Origin: Kitasatospora aureofaciens
Lineage (GTDB): Bacteria; Actinomycetota; Actinomycetes; Streptomycetales; Streptomycetaceae
Direction: 5' to 3'
DNA length: 64,000 bases
Assembly: GCF_001188955.3 (NCBI RefSeq)
Contig: NZ_JPRF03000020.1
Location: 62,001-126,000, forward strand
Shown: piece after piece, positions 1 to 9,755 of the stretch
Layout: each line of letters starts with the position of its first letter
Position numbering within the stretch: the stretch's first letter is position 1
Program-made: the position numbers and the translations under genes
Notes under the pieces: generated by a model
Database searches by the model: none
Told to the model about the DNA's origin: nothing
The model's input: only the letters and a program-made list of their open reading frames with translations

Positions 1-855
1 CGTCAGGTCGGTGCGCTCCAGCAACTGCCGGGCCCGCTCGGTGCGCTGGGTGGTGATCCACTGGCCGGGGCTGGCGCCGGTCTCCTCGCGGAAGCGCCGG
101 GTGAAGGTCCGCACGCTCATGCCCGCCCGGTCGGCGAGCCGGCGCAGCGGAAGCGGCTCCTCCAGGTGCTCCAGTGCCCAGGCGCGGACGGCCGCGGTGC
201 CGGTGCCGGTGCCGCCGGAGGTCACCGGGCTCGGCGCCTCCACGTACTGCTTCTGGCCGCCGTCGCGCCAGGGCGGCACCAGGCAGTTGCGGGCCACCGC
301 GTTGGCCACCGCGCTGCCGTGGTCGCGGCGCACCACGTGCAGGCACAGGTCGACCCCGGCGGCGACCCCGCCGGAGGTGAGGATGTCGCCGTCGTCGGTG
401 TAGAGCACGTCCGGGTCCAGCAGGACCTTGGGGAACGTCCGGGCGAAGAGCTCGGTGTAGCGCCAGTGGGTGGTGGCCGGGCGGCCGTCCAGCAGTCCGG
501 CGGCGGCCAGCAGGAACGAGCCGGTGCAGATCGACATCAGCCGGGTGCCGGGCCGGATCCGCCGCAGTGCGGCGGCGAGTTCGGGGGTGAAGGGGGCGTC
601 CGCCAGGTCAGGGTCGGAGTCGTGGGAGGCGGGGAGCACCACGGTGTCGGCCCGCTCCAGCAGTTCGGGCCCGTGGTCGACCGCGATCCGGAAGTCTGCG
701 CTGGTGGCGACCGGCCCGCCGTCCAGGGTGCAGGTGGCCACCTGGTACAGCGGGCGGCCGGCGTCGTCCTTGGCGTTGCCGAAGATCCTTGCGGGGATGC
801 CGAGTTCGAAGGCGATCGCGCCCTCCAGGGCGAGTACCGCGACCAGGTGCGCCAT
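1..855 (-). CDS. GlxA/FtrA-type transcriptional regulator (DJ-1/PfpI domain plus AraC HTH), partial
   Basis: The gene is read on the minus strand from ATG at 855 and runs off the left edge, so its C-terminus is missing. The N-terminal part (about residues 1-170) is a DJ-1/PfpI-like class I glutamine amidotransferase fold with the nucleophile-elbow motif SICTGSFLLA and the family motif ATTHW. The C-terminal part is an AraC-type DNA-binding domain (RAWALEHLEEPLPLRRLADR, then MSVRTFTRRFREETG). Regulators of this family usually sense a small metabolite and control nearby transport or catabolic genes. The divergent MFS gene 157 bp away is the obvious candidate target; this is inference from position. 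Confidence 0.93.
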   Translation of the reverse strand, partial: MAHLVAVLALEGAIAFELGIPARIFGNAKDDAGRPLYQVATCTLDGGPVATSADFRIAVDHGPELLERADTVVLPASHDSDPDLADAPFTPELAAALRRIRPGTRLMSICTGSFLLAAAGLLDGRPATTHWRYTELFARTFPKVLLDPDVLYTDDGDILTSGGVAAGVDLCLHVVRRDHGSAVANAVARNCLVPPWRDGGQKQYVEAPSPVTSGGTGTGTAAVRAWALEHLEEPLPLRRLADRAGMSVRTFTRRFREETGASPGQWITTQRTERARQLLERTDLT

Positions 856-940
856 GCCGTTCCCTCCCCGGGGCCCCGTCCTCGGACTCCCGCCTCCCCG
901 ACCGGAGCGGGGCGCGTCCGGGTCAGGGTACGCGAGGGCG

Positions 941-975
941 TGGCCCGATTCTTGCGAAAGCTGTCATTCAGGCCA
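941..975. promoter_or_regulatory. Candidate operator in the GlxA/MFS divergent region
   Basis: The 157-bp divergent spacer (856-1012) contains TGGCC at 941-945 and its inverse GGCCA at 971-975. Between them lies a stretch that is AT-richer than its surroundings and includes TTGCGAAAGCTGTCATTCA. Position and symmetry fit a shared operator/promoter for the two divergent genes. The arms are only 5 bp, so this is a moderate call. Confidence 0.45.
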
Positions 976-1012
976 CTCGTCCGGGTGGCGCGGGCTCGGG
1001 AGACTCGTCCAC

Positions 1013-2353
1013 GTGACCGAACGCAGTGCCCTCGCCGCCTCCACGCCCGCCGCCCTCGCCGCCTCCACGCCCACCGCCCCCGCGCCCGGCCGGCGCCCCC
1101 GGGTGCACTACGCCTGGGTGGTCGCCGCCGTCGCCCTGCTCGTCCTGCTCGGCTCGGCCGGCTTCCGCTCCACGCCCAGCCTGATGATGGACGCCCTGCA
1201 CAACGAGTTCGGCTGGTCGCTCGGGACGATCTCCAGCGCCACCTCCGTCAACCTCACGCTCTACGGCCTCACCGCCCCCTTCGCCGCCGCCCTGATGGAC
1301 CGTTTCGGCGTGCGCCTGGTGGTCGTCTGCGCGCTGCTGACCATCTCCGTCGGCGCCGGCCTGACCATGCTGATGCGCCAGCCCTGGCAACTGGTCCTGT
1401 GCTGGGGCGTACTGGTCGGCCTCGGCAGCGGCTCGATGGCCGGCGCCTTCGCCACCACCATCACCGGCCGCTGGTTCCAGGCCCGCCAGGGACTGGTCAC
1501 CGGTGTGCTCACCGCCGCCGGAGCAGCGGGAAATCTGGTCTTCCTGCCGGTCGGCGCCTGGCTGGTCGAACAGCACGGCTGGCGCTCGGCCGTGGTCGTG
1601 GTCTCGCTGGCCGCCAGCGCCGTCGCCGTGCCCGTCCTGCTGCTGATGCGTGAGCGCCCCGCCGACCTCGGCCTGCTCCCGTACGGCGCCACCGAGGCCC
1701 CGCCCGAGCCGGTGCGGGACGCCCGCGCCCTGGCCCGCACCCTGCGGGTGCTGCGCGACGCCGCCCGCACCCGGCCGTTCTGGCTGCTGGCGAGCTCCTT
1801 CGCGATCTGCGGCGCCACCACCGCCGGTCTGGTCGGCACCCACTTCATCCCGGCCGCCCACGACCACGGCATGCCCGTCACCACCGCCGCGAGCCTGCTC
1901 GCCCTGATCGGCCTGTTCGACGTGGCCGGCACCGTGTTCAGCGGCTGGCTCACCGACCGGGTCGACTCCCGGCTGCTGCTCACCGTCTACTACGGGCTGC
2001 GCGGGGTCTCCCTGCTCCTGCTGCCGCAGCTGCTCGCCGGCTCGCTCCAGCCGCCGATCCTCGCCTTCGTGGTCTTCTACGGCCTGGACTGGGTGGCCAC
2101 CGTGCCGCCGACCGTCGCCCTGTGCCGCCGACACTTCGGCGAGGACGCCCCGATCGTCTTCGGCTGGGTGCTCGCCGCCCACCAGATCGGCGCGGCCGTC
2201 GTCGCCGGACTGGCCGGCCTGGCCCGCGACGCGCTCGGCAACTACGACCTGACCTGGTACGGCGCCGGCGCACTGTGCGCGGTCGCGGTCGGCCTCTGCC
2301 TGGCGCTGCGCACCGGCCGGCCGACCGACCGGGCGGTGCCCGCCCTCTCGTAA
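1013..2353 (+). CDS. MFS transporter, monocarboxylate/oxalate-type
   Basis: This is a 446-residue major facilitator starting at GTG 1013. An N-terminal Ala/Pro/Thr-rich tail of about 30 residues precedes the first membrane segment (HYAWVVAAVALLVLL), and about 12 hydrophobic segments follow. The loop between TM2 and TM3 has the MFS-like sequence ALMDRFGVR. A central hydrophilic loop (about residues 220-260) separates the two six-helix halves. The architecture resembles the monocarboxylate/oxalate (MCT/OxlT) group; the substrate cannot be read from the sequence. It diverges from the GlxA-type regulator, which may control it. Confidence 0.87.
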   Translation: MTERSALAASTPAALAASTPTAPAPGRRPRVHYAWVVAAVALLVLLGSAGFRSTPSLMMDALHNEFGWSLGTISSATSVNLTLYGLTAPFAAALMDRFGVRLVVVCALLTISVGAGLTMLMRQPWQLVLCWGVLVGLGSGSMAGAFATTITGRWFQARQGLVTGVLTAAGAAGNLVFLPVGAWLVEQHGWRSAVVVVSLAASAVAVPVLLLMRERPADLGLLPYGATEAPPEPVRDARALARTLRVLRDAARTRPFWLLASSFAICGATTAGLVGTHFIPAAHDHGMPVTTAASLLALIGLFDVAGTVFSGWLTDRVDSRLLLTVYYGLRGVSLLLLPQLLAGSLQPPILAFVVFYGLDWVATVPPTVALCRRHFGEDAPIVFGWVLAAHQIGAAVVAGLAGLARDALGNYDLTWYGAGALCAVAVGLCLALRTGRPTDRAVPALS

Positions 2354-2385
2354 GCACGTTCGACCGGAACACTAGGCTCCGCTCC

Positions 2386-2913
2386 ATGGCGCTCACCTTC
2401 ACCCTGGACCCGAAGCTCGACCCCGACCTGCGCACCGCCGTCGTACGGCTGTGGACGGACGTGACCAACGCGGGCGGCGCGGTCGGCTTCGTGGCTCCGG
2501 TCACCGAGGACGAGGTCTGGGACACCGCCGACCACCAGTTCGCCGGGGTCCACCCGGACGGCCCCGACCGGCTGCTGGTCGCGCACGAGAGCGCGACCGG
2601 CCGGCTGGTCGGGGTGCTGTTCTTCGCGTCGATGCGCTTCGCACCGATGGAGCACTGGCGGATGCTCAAGCGGGTCATGGTGCACCCCGACTTCCAGGGC
2701 CTCGGCTACGGCGCCGAACTGCTCGCCGAGGCCGAACGGGTCGCCCGCGCCTGGGGCCTGGAGTCGCTGCGGCTCACCGCGCGCGGTGGCCTCGGCCTGG
2801 AGCGCTTCTACACCCGCTGCGGCTACCGGGAGGTCGGCCGGGTGCCGGCCGCGATCCGGGTCGCCCCCGGGGACGACCGCGACGACATCACCATGTGGCT
2901 CGACCTGCGCTGA
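2386..2913 (+). CDS. GNAT family N-acetyltransferase
   Basis: This is a 175-residue protein starting at ATG 2386, 32 bp after the MFS gene. The acetyl-CoA-binding motif A is clear (VMVHPDFQGLGYGAELL), followed by the C-terminal GLGLERFYTRCGYREVGRVP strand/helix typical of GNAT enzymes. It would transfer an acetyl group from acetyl-CoA to an amine on a small molecule or protein; the acceptor is unknown. Several Streptomyces GNATs next to exporters act in self-protection, but nothing here shows that. Confidence 0.88.
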   Translation: MALTFTLDPKLDPDLRTAVVRLWTDVTNAGGAVGFVAPVTEDEVWDTADHQFAGVHPDGPDRLLVAHESATGRLVGVLFFASMRFAPMEHWRMLKRVMVHPDFQGLGYGAELLAEAERVARAWGLESLRLTARGGLGLERFYTRCGYREVGRVPAAIRVAPGDDRDDITMWLDLR

Positions 2914-3045
2914 ACCCTCGGGGCCCGTCGGGGCTTCCCACGGGCTTCCCCGGGCCAGGGGCGGCGGACCCGTGGCCCGCGCCGGGTGTCAGGCATGCTT
3001 CACTGGGAAGTCCCGCCCCGGCTCGAACCAGAAGGATGTGTCCCA

Positions 3046-3390
3046 GTGAGCAGCAACGGCCCGCAGAAGTCGCACGCCACGCTCCGCTACACCTCCATGC
3101 GGGCCAGCATCTTCCTCGGGTGCCTGCTGGTGGCCCTGCTGCTGGGGCGTTTCGGGGTCATCCCGGTGAGCGGCGAGGCCGGGGTGGTCTTCCTGGTCCT
3201 GTTGGCCGCGGTCGCCTCCGCGCCGCTCAGCTACGTGCTGCTGAGCAAGCAGCGCGACGAGATGTCCACCCAGATCACCACCAAGGTCGCCGGGATGCGC
3301 AGCCGCACCGCCGAGCGGATCGCCAGCCAGAACGCCGAGGAGGACGCCGCGGACGACGCCGCCCGCGCGACCGCCTCCCGGCAGAGCTGA
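3046..3390 (+). CDS. DUF4229 small membrane protein
   Basis: I start this 114-residue protein at GTG 3046, with an AAGGA-like site just upstream; longer in-frame starts exist from 2986. It has a short polar N-terminus, two transmembrane segments (about residues 19-37 and 44-66), and a basic then acidic cytoplasmic tail (KQRDEMSTQITTKVAGMRSR, then an EED-rich end). This matches the actinobacterial DUF4229 family, whose function is unknown. The tail looks helical and may form a coiled coil. Confidence 0.82.
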   Translation: MSSNGPQKSHATLRYTSMRASIFLGCLLVALLLGRFGVIPVSGEAGVVFLVLLAAVASAPLSYVLLSKQRDEMSTQITTKVAGMRSRTAERIASQNAEEDAADDAARATASRQS

Positions 3391-3408
3391 CGCCGGGCGC
3401 GGCCCGCC

Positions 3409-4509
3409 GTGGCTGCTGATCCTTCCGGGGGCGACCGGGCCGTCGAGCCCGACGGGTCCGTCGAGGCCGACCGGCCGGCCGGGGCCGACCGGTCCGCCGG
3501 GACGTGGCCTGCCCCCGTGCGCCGGCCCACCGGGCGGGACGTCGCCCGGCTCGCCGGAGTGTCCCAGGCCACCGTCTCGCTGGTCTTCTCCGGCGCCGAG
3601 GCCGGCCGCCGGGTCTCCGAGGCGACCCGGGAGCGGGTCCGCGAGGCCGCCCGCAGCCTCGGCTACCGCCCGCAGGCGGCCGGCCGCCAGCTGCGGCTGG
3701 GCCGCAGCGGGATGATCATGCTGGCCGTGCCGAACCTCCAGGGCCCGTTCTTCGGCCGGGTGCTGGAGGGTGTGCACCACGAGGCCGGCCGGCACGGCCT
3801 GGCGGTTGTGGTCAGCTCCGGCTGGGGCAGCGCCACCCTCGCCGAGGCCGCCACGGCGGGCCGCTTCGACGGCCTGCTGATCTGTTCCCCGGACGACAGC
3901 CAGCTCGGCGAACTGCCGCCCGACACCCCTGCCGTCTTCCTGGACGCCGATCCCGGCACCGACCGGGCGCGCCCGACCGTCGAACTGGACGTGGCCGGCG
4001 GGATGCGGGCCGCCGTCGAGCACCTGGCCGCCCTCGGGCACCGCCGGATCGGGCACCTGCGTTCCACCCACGCCGCGTACACCTTCCGGGTCCGGCAGGC
4101 CGCCTTCGAGCGGGCCGTCCGTGAACTCGGCCTGGACGTCGTGGAGTTGGGCGTGAGCCTGAACGAGGGGTACACGGCCGCGCGGAGCGTGGCGGGGGAG
4201 CTGCTGGAGCGGTCGGACCGTCCGCGCGCGGTGATCTGCGACGACGACGTGGTCGCCTCCGGCGTCTACCAGGCGGCCGCCGAGCGGGGGTTGCGGGTGC
4301 CGGACGACCTGTCGGTGGTCGGCATGGACAACGTCGCGGTCTCCGGGCTGCTCGCCCCGCCGCTGACCACCGTCGACCTGCCCGGCGAGGAGCTCGGCCG
4401 GGCGGGGGCGGCCGCGCTGGCCGGACTTCTGCGCGGCGAGCGGGTGGCGCCGGTGGCGCCGCTGGCCACCGCCCTGGTGCGGCGCTCCTCGACGGCCCCG
4501 GCGCGCTGA
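3409..4509 (+). CDS. LacI family transcriptional regulator
   Basis: The protein has 366 residues from GTG 3409. A disordered extension of about 38 residues precedes a LacI helix-turn-helix (RDVARLAGVSQATVSLVFSG), a hinge region, and a periplasmic-binding-protein-like sensor domain ending in VVGMDNVAVSGLLAPPLTTV. LacI regulators usually repress sugar or nucleoside genes until an effector binds. No sugar genes lie next to it, so the regulon is not apparent. The start codon is uncertain because the N-terminal tail is unusually long and poorly conserved in type. Confidence 0.9.
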   Translation: MAADPSGGDRAVEPDGSVEADRPAGADRSAGTWPAPVRRPTGRDVARLAGVSQATVSLVFSGAEAGRRVSEATRERVREAARSLGYRPQAAGRQLRLGRSGMIMLAVPNLQGPFFGRVLEGVHHEAGRHGLAVVVSSGWGSATLAEAATAGRFDGLLICSPDDSQLGELPPDTPAVFLDADPGTDRARPTVELDVAGGMRAAVEHLAALGHRRIGHLRSTHAAYTFRVRQAAFERAVRELGLDVVELGVSLNEGYTAARSVAGELLERSDRPRAVICDDDVVASGVYQAAAERGLRVPDDLSVVGMDNVAVSGLLAPPLTTVDLPGEELGRAGAAALAGLLRGERVAPVAPLATALVRRSSTAPAR

Positions 4510-4552
4510 CGCCCCCGGCGCGGCCTTGACGGGGCTGCGGCTCCGAGGAAAG

Positions 4553-4590
4553 GACTGCGCCCGCCGGCCAGACCCCCGGCGGGCGCAGTC
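4553..4590. terminator. Bidirectional hairpin terminator between convergent LacI and MFS genes
   Basis: A perfect 15-bp inverted repeat (4553-4567 with 4576-4590) has an 8-nt loop and lies between two convergent genes. It lacks a long U-tract, as is common in Streptomyces. Confidence 0.82.
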
Positions 4591-4609
4591 GTCTGTGGGG
4601 GCGGGCCGG

Positions 4610-5866
4610 TCACCCCACCGTGAGGGGCTCGGCGGGCTCGACGGGCTCGGCGGGCTCGACGGCCCCGACGGGCTCGAAGCGCGGCGCCGTCGGCGCGGAG
4701 CGGAACCAGCGGCGGGCGCCGAACAGCACCGCTGCGCCGAGCGCGATCCCGCCCGCCGCGCACACCGCGACCGGCCGGAGCGAGGAGCCCTCGGCGAGGT
4801 GCCCGGAGACGGCGTAGCCGAGCGAGTTGCCGGTGGCGAACAGGGTCACCAGCCAGGCGAAGGCCTCGGTGACCGTCCCGGTCGGGGCGAGTTCGGCGAC
4901 CAGCACGAAGGCGGCCGCGAGCAGCGGGGCCAGCAGGATGCCGGAGACGAAGGCCAGTGCGGCCATCGGGTACGGGCCGGGCAGCGTCACCAGCGGGAGG
5001 TAGGAGGCGGCCATCGCGAGGGCCATCAGCCAGGTGCGGGTGGCGGTGCTCTGCCGCCAGTTGACCGTGCCGTAGGCGAGTGCGCCGAGCAGTCCGCCGA
5101 GCGCGGCCAGCGCCAGCAGGGTGCCTCCGCCGCCGGGCAGTCCGCCGGCGTGCCGCTCGGCGTAGGCGATGAAGAGCACGTTCTGCGCGCCGACCGCCCA
5201 GCCGGCTCCGGCCAGTCCGACCAGCAGCAGTACCAGGCCCGGGGAGCGCAGCGGGCCGAGCAGTCCGGCGGACTTCTCGCGGGCGGGGGCGCGCCAGGCC
5301 CGGGCCGGGGCGGCGGTGGCGACGACCAGGGCGCCGGCCAGTCCCAGTCCCGCGGCCACCCAGAGTGCGGCGACCGGGCTGAACAGTCCGGCGATCCCGG
5401 CGACGGCCAGCGGCCCGGCCACGTAGAGGATCTGCTGGGAGGCGGAGTCGAAGGCGTACGCGGTGTCGAGCTGTTCGTCCTCGACCACGTCCGGCCAGAG
5501 CGAGCGCAGGCAGGGCTCGAGCGGCGGCATCGCGAGACCGGCGACGGCGGCGCCGAGGGGCGCCGCGACGGGCGAGCCGGGGGCGAGGGCGAGCAGCGCG
5601 TACCCGCCGCCGGCGATCACGGCGGAGGCGAGCAGGACGCGGGGCTGTCCGGTCCGGTCGACGATCCGCCCGAGCACCGGCCCGCCGACGGCGGCGGCGA
5701 GTGCGTAGACGGAGGTGGCCAGTCCGATCCGGCCGTACGGGACGCCGGACTCGCGCAGGGCGAGGGCGATCACCAGGGCGGTCATACCGGCGGGAAGGCG
5801 GCCGAGCAGGGTGCCGAGCAGGAGTCGGGTGACGTGCGGGGCGCGGAGCAGGGCGAGGTAGCCCAT
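4610..5866 (-). CDS. MFS transporter (probable exporter)
   Basis: The 418-residue protein starts at ATG 5866 with GGAGAAG 9 nt upstream. About 12 transmembrane helices are visible, and the first loop carries YGRIGLATSVYALAAAVGGP followed by a VLGRIVDRTGQPRVL motif A. The short N-terminus (MGYLALLRAPHVTRLLLGTL) is typical of small actinobacterial drug-exporter-like MFS proteins. The C-terminal tail is Glu/Pro repeat-like (EPVGAVEPAEPVEPAEP). A perfect 14-bp palindrome lies 70 bp upstream, so the gene is probably controlled by an unlinked regulator. The substrate is unknown. Confidence 0.87.
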   Translation of the reverse strand: MGYLALLRAPHVTRLLLGTLLGRLPAGMTALVIALALRESGVPYGRIGLATSVYALAAAVGGPVLGRIVDRTGQPRVLLASAVIAGGGYALLALAPGSPVAAPLGAAVAGLAMPPLEPCLRSLWPDVVEDEQLDTAYAFDSASQQILYVAGPLAVAGIAGLFSPVAALWVAAGLGLAGALVVATAAPARAWRAPAREKSAGLLGPLRSPGLVLLLVGLAGAGWAVGAQNVLFIAYAERHAGGLPGGGGTLLALAALGGLLGALAYGTVNWRQSTATRTWLMALAMAASYLPLVTLPGPYPMAALAFVSGILLAPLLAAAFVLVAELAPTGTVTEAFAWLVTLFATGNSLGYAVSGHLAEGSSLRPVAVCAAGGIALGAAVLFGARRWFRSAPTAPRFEPVGAVEPAEPVEPAEPLTVG

Positions 5867-5935
5867 CGGTGGTCTTCTCCGGTGTCTGGGCGGGGAGGGC
5901 GGGGAGCGCAGGGGAGGGCCGGGGACACCGTCAAG

Positions 5936-5949
5936 GTTATACGTATAAC
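5936..5949. promoter_or_regulatory. Perfect 14-bp operator-like palindrome GTTATACGTATAAC
   Basis: The site is a perfect palindrome in an AT-rich patch of a very GC-rich region, placed where the MFS promoter should lie. GntR, MarR or TetR family regulators bind sites of this kind. No regulator gene adjoins it on this side, so the cognate factor is unknown. Confidence 0.65.
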
Positions 5950-6062
5950 TGCCGGTCGGTCAATCCGTCCGGAAGGCTGATCTGATGGGGCGTCAGCATC
6001 GTTCGTGCCCGGATCTCGCCCCGAGGCGGGCTTGGAGTTCGAGCTCATCTCAAACAACTACT

Positions 6063-6092
6063 TTGAACATCTCAAATCTTTACTGCTAACGT
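6063..6092 (+). promoter_or_regulatory. Candidate sigma70-type promoter for the dicarboxylate symporter
   Basis: TTGAAC at 6063-6068 and TAACGT at 6087-6092 are separated by 18 bp in an AT-rich island. Transcription from here would give a leader of about 250 nt before ATG 6352. Confidence 0.5.
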
Positions 6093-6351
6093 ATTGGCCG
6101 TGACCACCTCAGACGCACTGCGGATGCACGGCCCGGGCCAGCTGCCCGGCGCCGCCCGCCCCCGTGCTCTGACCGGTGCTGTGGACAGCCCGTGCCGTTG
6201 TCGCGCCACGGTCCGTACGGCCCTGAGCTGTACCGCGGCGGCACGCCCCTGAACCGGGGCCCGAGCCCCTCCCGTGCCCGGCCCCGTGCCGTGCCGCCGC
6301 CTCCGCCCCACACCCCACCGTCAGCAACGCCCTCCCCGGAGTCGCACCCCC

Positions 6352-7701
6352 ATGTCCACAGCGCCCGAGGCGACCTCGTCGCCGTCCGTGCTCACCCGCA
6401 TCCGCAAGACGCCGTTCTGGGTGCAGATCGTCGCCGGCCTCGTGCTCGGCGTCGGCCTCGGCTACCTGGCCCGTGCCGCCGACGTCTCCTGGCTGGCCAC
6501 CACCCTGGAGACCATCGGCAAGATCTTCGTCCAGCTGCTCAAGCTGGCCGTGCCCCCGCTGGTCTTCACCGCGATCGTGGTGAGCGTCGCCAACCTGCGC
6601 AACGTCACCAACGCGGCCCGGCTGGCGACCCGCACGCTGCTCTGGTTCATGATCACCTCGCTGATCGCGGTCGGCATCGGCCTGGGCCTGGGCCTGCTGA
6701 CCAACCCCGGCCAGGGCACCAACCTCAAGACCGAGGGCCTCAAGGCGCTCGACTCCAAGGGCACCTGGATCGACTTCCTGACCGGGATCTTCCCGACCAA
6801 CATCGTCGACGCCTTCGTCAAGGTGAACGTCCTGCAGATCGTCTTCCTGGCGGTCGTGGTCGGCGCCGCGATCATCAAGCTCGGCACCAAGGCCGACCCG
6901 GTCCTCAAGCTCAGCGAGACCGTGCTGGAGCTGACCCAGACCGCCCTGTGGTGGGTCATCCGGCTCTCCCCGCTCGGCACCCTCGGCCTGATCGGCAAGT
7001 CCGTCGCCAAGTACGGCTGGGACCTGCTCAAGCCCTTCGCCACGCTGACCCTCGACATATACGTCGGCTGCGCGCTGGTGCTGTTCGTCGTCTACTCGCT
7101 GGTGCTGCGCTTCGCCGCGGGCCTCAACCCGCTGCACTTCTTCAAGGGCGCCTGGCCCGCCATCCAGCTGGCCTTCGTCTCCCGCTCCTCGGTCGGCACC
7201 CTGCCGGTCACCCGCCGGGTGACCGAGCGCCTCGGCGTCCCGAGCGAGTACGCGTCCTTCTCCGTGCCGTTCGCCGCCACCACCAAGATGGACGGCTGCG
7301 CCTCGATCTACCCGGCCGTCGCCGCGATCTTCGTCGCCCAGGTCTACAACGTCGAGCTGGACATCAAGGACTACATCCTGATCGCCTTCGTCTCGGTCGT
7401 CGGCTCGGCCGCGACCGCCGGCCTCACCGGCGCGATCGTCATGCTGACGCTGACCCTCTCCACCCTGGGCCTGCCGCTGGAGGGCGTCGGCCTGCTGCTC
7501 GCCATCGACCCGATCCTGGACATGATGCGGACCGCGACCAACGTCGCCGGTCAGGTGGTCGTGCCGATCGTGGTCGCGGCGCGGGAGCGGATCCTGGACG
7601 TGGCCGCGTACAACAACCCCTCCGGGGACCTGTACGAGGAGGACGCGCCGAAGGCCGTCATCCCGGTGCGCGCCGACGCCGAGGGCGTGGCCGCGGCCTG
7701 A
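6352..7701 (+). CDS. Dicarboxylate/amino acid:cation symporter (DctA/GltP family)
   Basis: The protein has 449 residues from ATG 6352. It shows the SDF-family fold: N-terminal helices beginning WVQIVAGLVLGVGLGYLA, the re-entrant serine motif SRSSVGTLPVT, the substrate-site hairpin region MDGCASIYPAVAAIFVA, and the conserved TM8 segment DMMRTATNVAGQVVVPIVVA. It would import C4-dicarboxylates or acidic amino acids with H+ or Na+. An insertion of about 25 residues after TM3 (NLKTEGLKALDSKG) lengthens an outside loop. It is monocistronic, with its own terminator. Confidence 0.93.
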   Translation: MSTAPEATSSPSVLTRIRKTPFWVQIVAGLVLGVGLGYLARAADVSWLATTLETIGKIFVQLLKLAVPPLVFTAIVVSVANLRNVTNAARLATRTLLWFMITSLIAVGIGLGLGLLTNPGQGTNLKTEGLKALDSKGTWIDFLTGIFPTNIVDAFVKVNVLQIVFLAVVVGAAIIKLGTKADPVLKLSETVLELTQTALWWVIRLSPLGTLGLIGKSVAKYGWDLLKPFATLTLDIYVGCALVLFVVYSLVLRFAAGLNPLHFFKGAWPAIQLAFVSRSSVGTLPVTRRVTERLGVPSEYASFSVPFAATTKMDGCASIYPAVAAIFVAQVYNVELDIKDYILIAFVSVVGSAATAGLTGAIVMLTLTLSTLGLPLEGVGLLLAIDPILDMMRTATNVAGQVVVPIVVAARERILDVAAYNNPSGDLYEEDAPKAVIPVRADAEGVAAA

Positions 7702-7767
7702 TCCCCGGGTTCGCCCGATCGGGTTCCTCCGGCGGGTTCCTCCGGCCGGGTCCTCCGGCCGGGTACG

Positions 7768-7802
7768 CGAAGGGCCCTCCCCCGACGGGGGAGGGCCCTT
7801 CG
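7768..7802 (+). terminator. Strong hairpin terminator after the symporter gene
   Basis: A perfect 16-bp stem (7768-7783 with 7787-7802) has a 3-nt GAC loop. It lies 66 bp after the symporter stop and between convergent genes. Confidence 0.88.
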
Positions 7803-7978
7803 GCGTTCCTCGTCGCCTTCCCCGGCGCGGCCCGCGGAGACGGGCGAACCGAAAAGGCAGGGGGCCCGCCGCGATGGGCAGGCCCCCTTGGGTGCTGCTC
7901 TTGTGCTCATGGTGACGGCTGTCGGGAGCCGCCGGCGGACCCGAAGGGGTCCCGAGCGATCAGAACATCAGAGGATGG

Positions 7979-8182
7979 TCAGACGGCGGTGACGTTCTCC
8001 GCCTGCGGGCCCTTCGGACCCTGGGTGACGTCGAAGGTGACCGCCTGGTTCTCCTCCAGCGAACGGAAGCCGTTCGCGTTGATGGCGGAGTAGTGGACGA
8101 AGACGTCGGGGCCGCCGCCCTCCTGGGCGATGAAGCCGAAGCCCTTCTCAGCGTTGAACCACTTGACGGTTCCCTGAGCCAT
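7979..8182 (-). CDS. Cold-shock domain protein (CspA family)
   Basis: The 67-residue single-domain protein starts at ATG 8182 with AAGGAG 6 nt upstream. Both RNA-binding motifs are intact: RNP1 KGFGFI at residues 13-18 and RNP2 VFVHY at 27-31. The length is standard for the family. Csp proteins bind single-stranded RNA/DNA and act as RNA chaperones. The long leader contains an attenuator-like hairpin, so expression may be controlled after initiation. The neighbouring divergent gene is mqnA. Confidence 0.97.
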   Translation of the reverse strand: MAQGTVKWFNAEKGFGFIAQEGGGPDVFVHYSAINANGFRSLEENQAVTFDVTQGPKGPQAENVTAV

Positions 8183-9527
<1,345 letters not shown>

Positions 9528-9755
9528 GGGACGGGGGAGTAGGTCCGGGGGCCGGAGGGAAGGTCCGGCGGGGTGGGCCGGAGGGGGTGGGCCGGGGGTT
9601 GTCGTTACGGCCGGACGGCGGTCCGCCCGGCCCGGTACGGTCTGCTCCCGAGGCGTGCCCGGCAGGTATTGCGCGGGGTGCGGTTCGGGAGCGGCGTACG
9701 CGGCCGGGCACCCGCCCGGAGCCGCGCGTACGCGTGCGAGGGGAGCGTGCGGGGC

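Larger units (their letters stand above)
5867..6351. other. Divergent intergenic control region between MFS (-) and DctA-like (+) genes
   Basis: I see no convincing gene in these 485 bp. It contains the 5936-5949 palindrome near the MFS start, an AT-rich segment around 6050-6095 with a promoter-like pair, and then a leader of roughly 250 nt before the symporter start codon. Confidence 0.6.

Noticed and set aside
166-1653. Long plus-strand frame overlapping the GlxA-type regulator and MFS genes
   Set aside because: It crosses two well-supported genes in other frames and its product is Gly/Arg/Pro-rich low complexity, typical of a shadow frame in high-GC DNA.
968-2182. 404-residue minus-strand frame opposite the MFS gene
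   Set aside because: The composition (His/Gly/Gln/Glu-rich, no hydrophobic core) is that of an antisense frame; the MFS gene explains the region.
5782-6057. 91-residue minus-strand frame just upstream of the MFS exporter
   Set aside because: It overlaps the MFS start and covers the operator palindrome; no domain or ribosome-binding site supports it.
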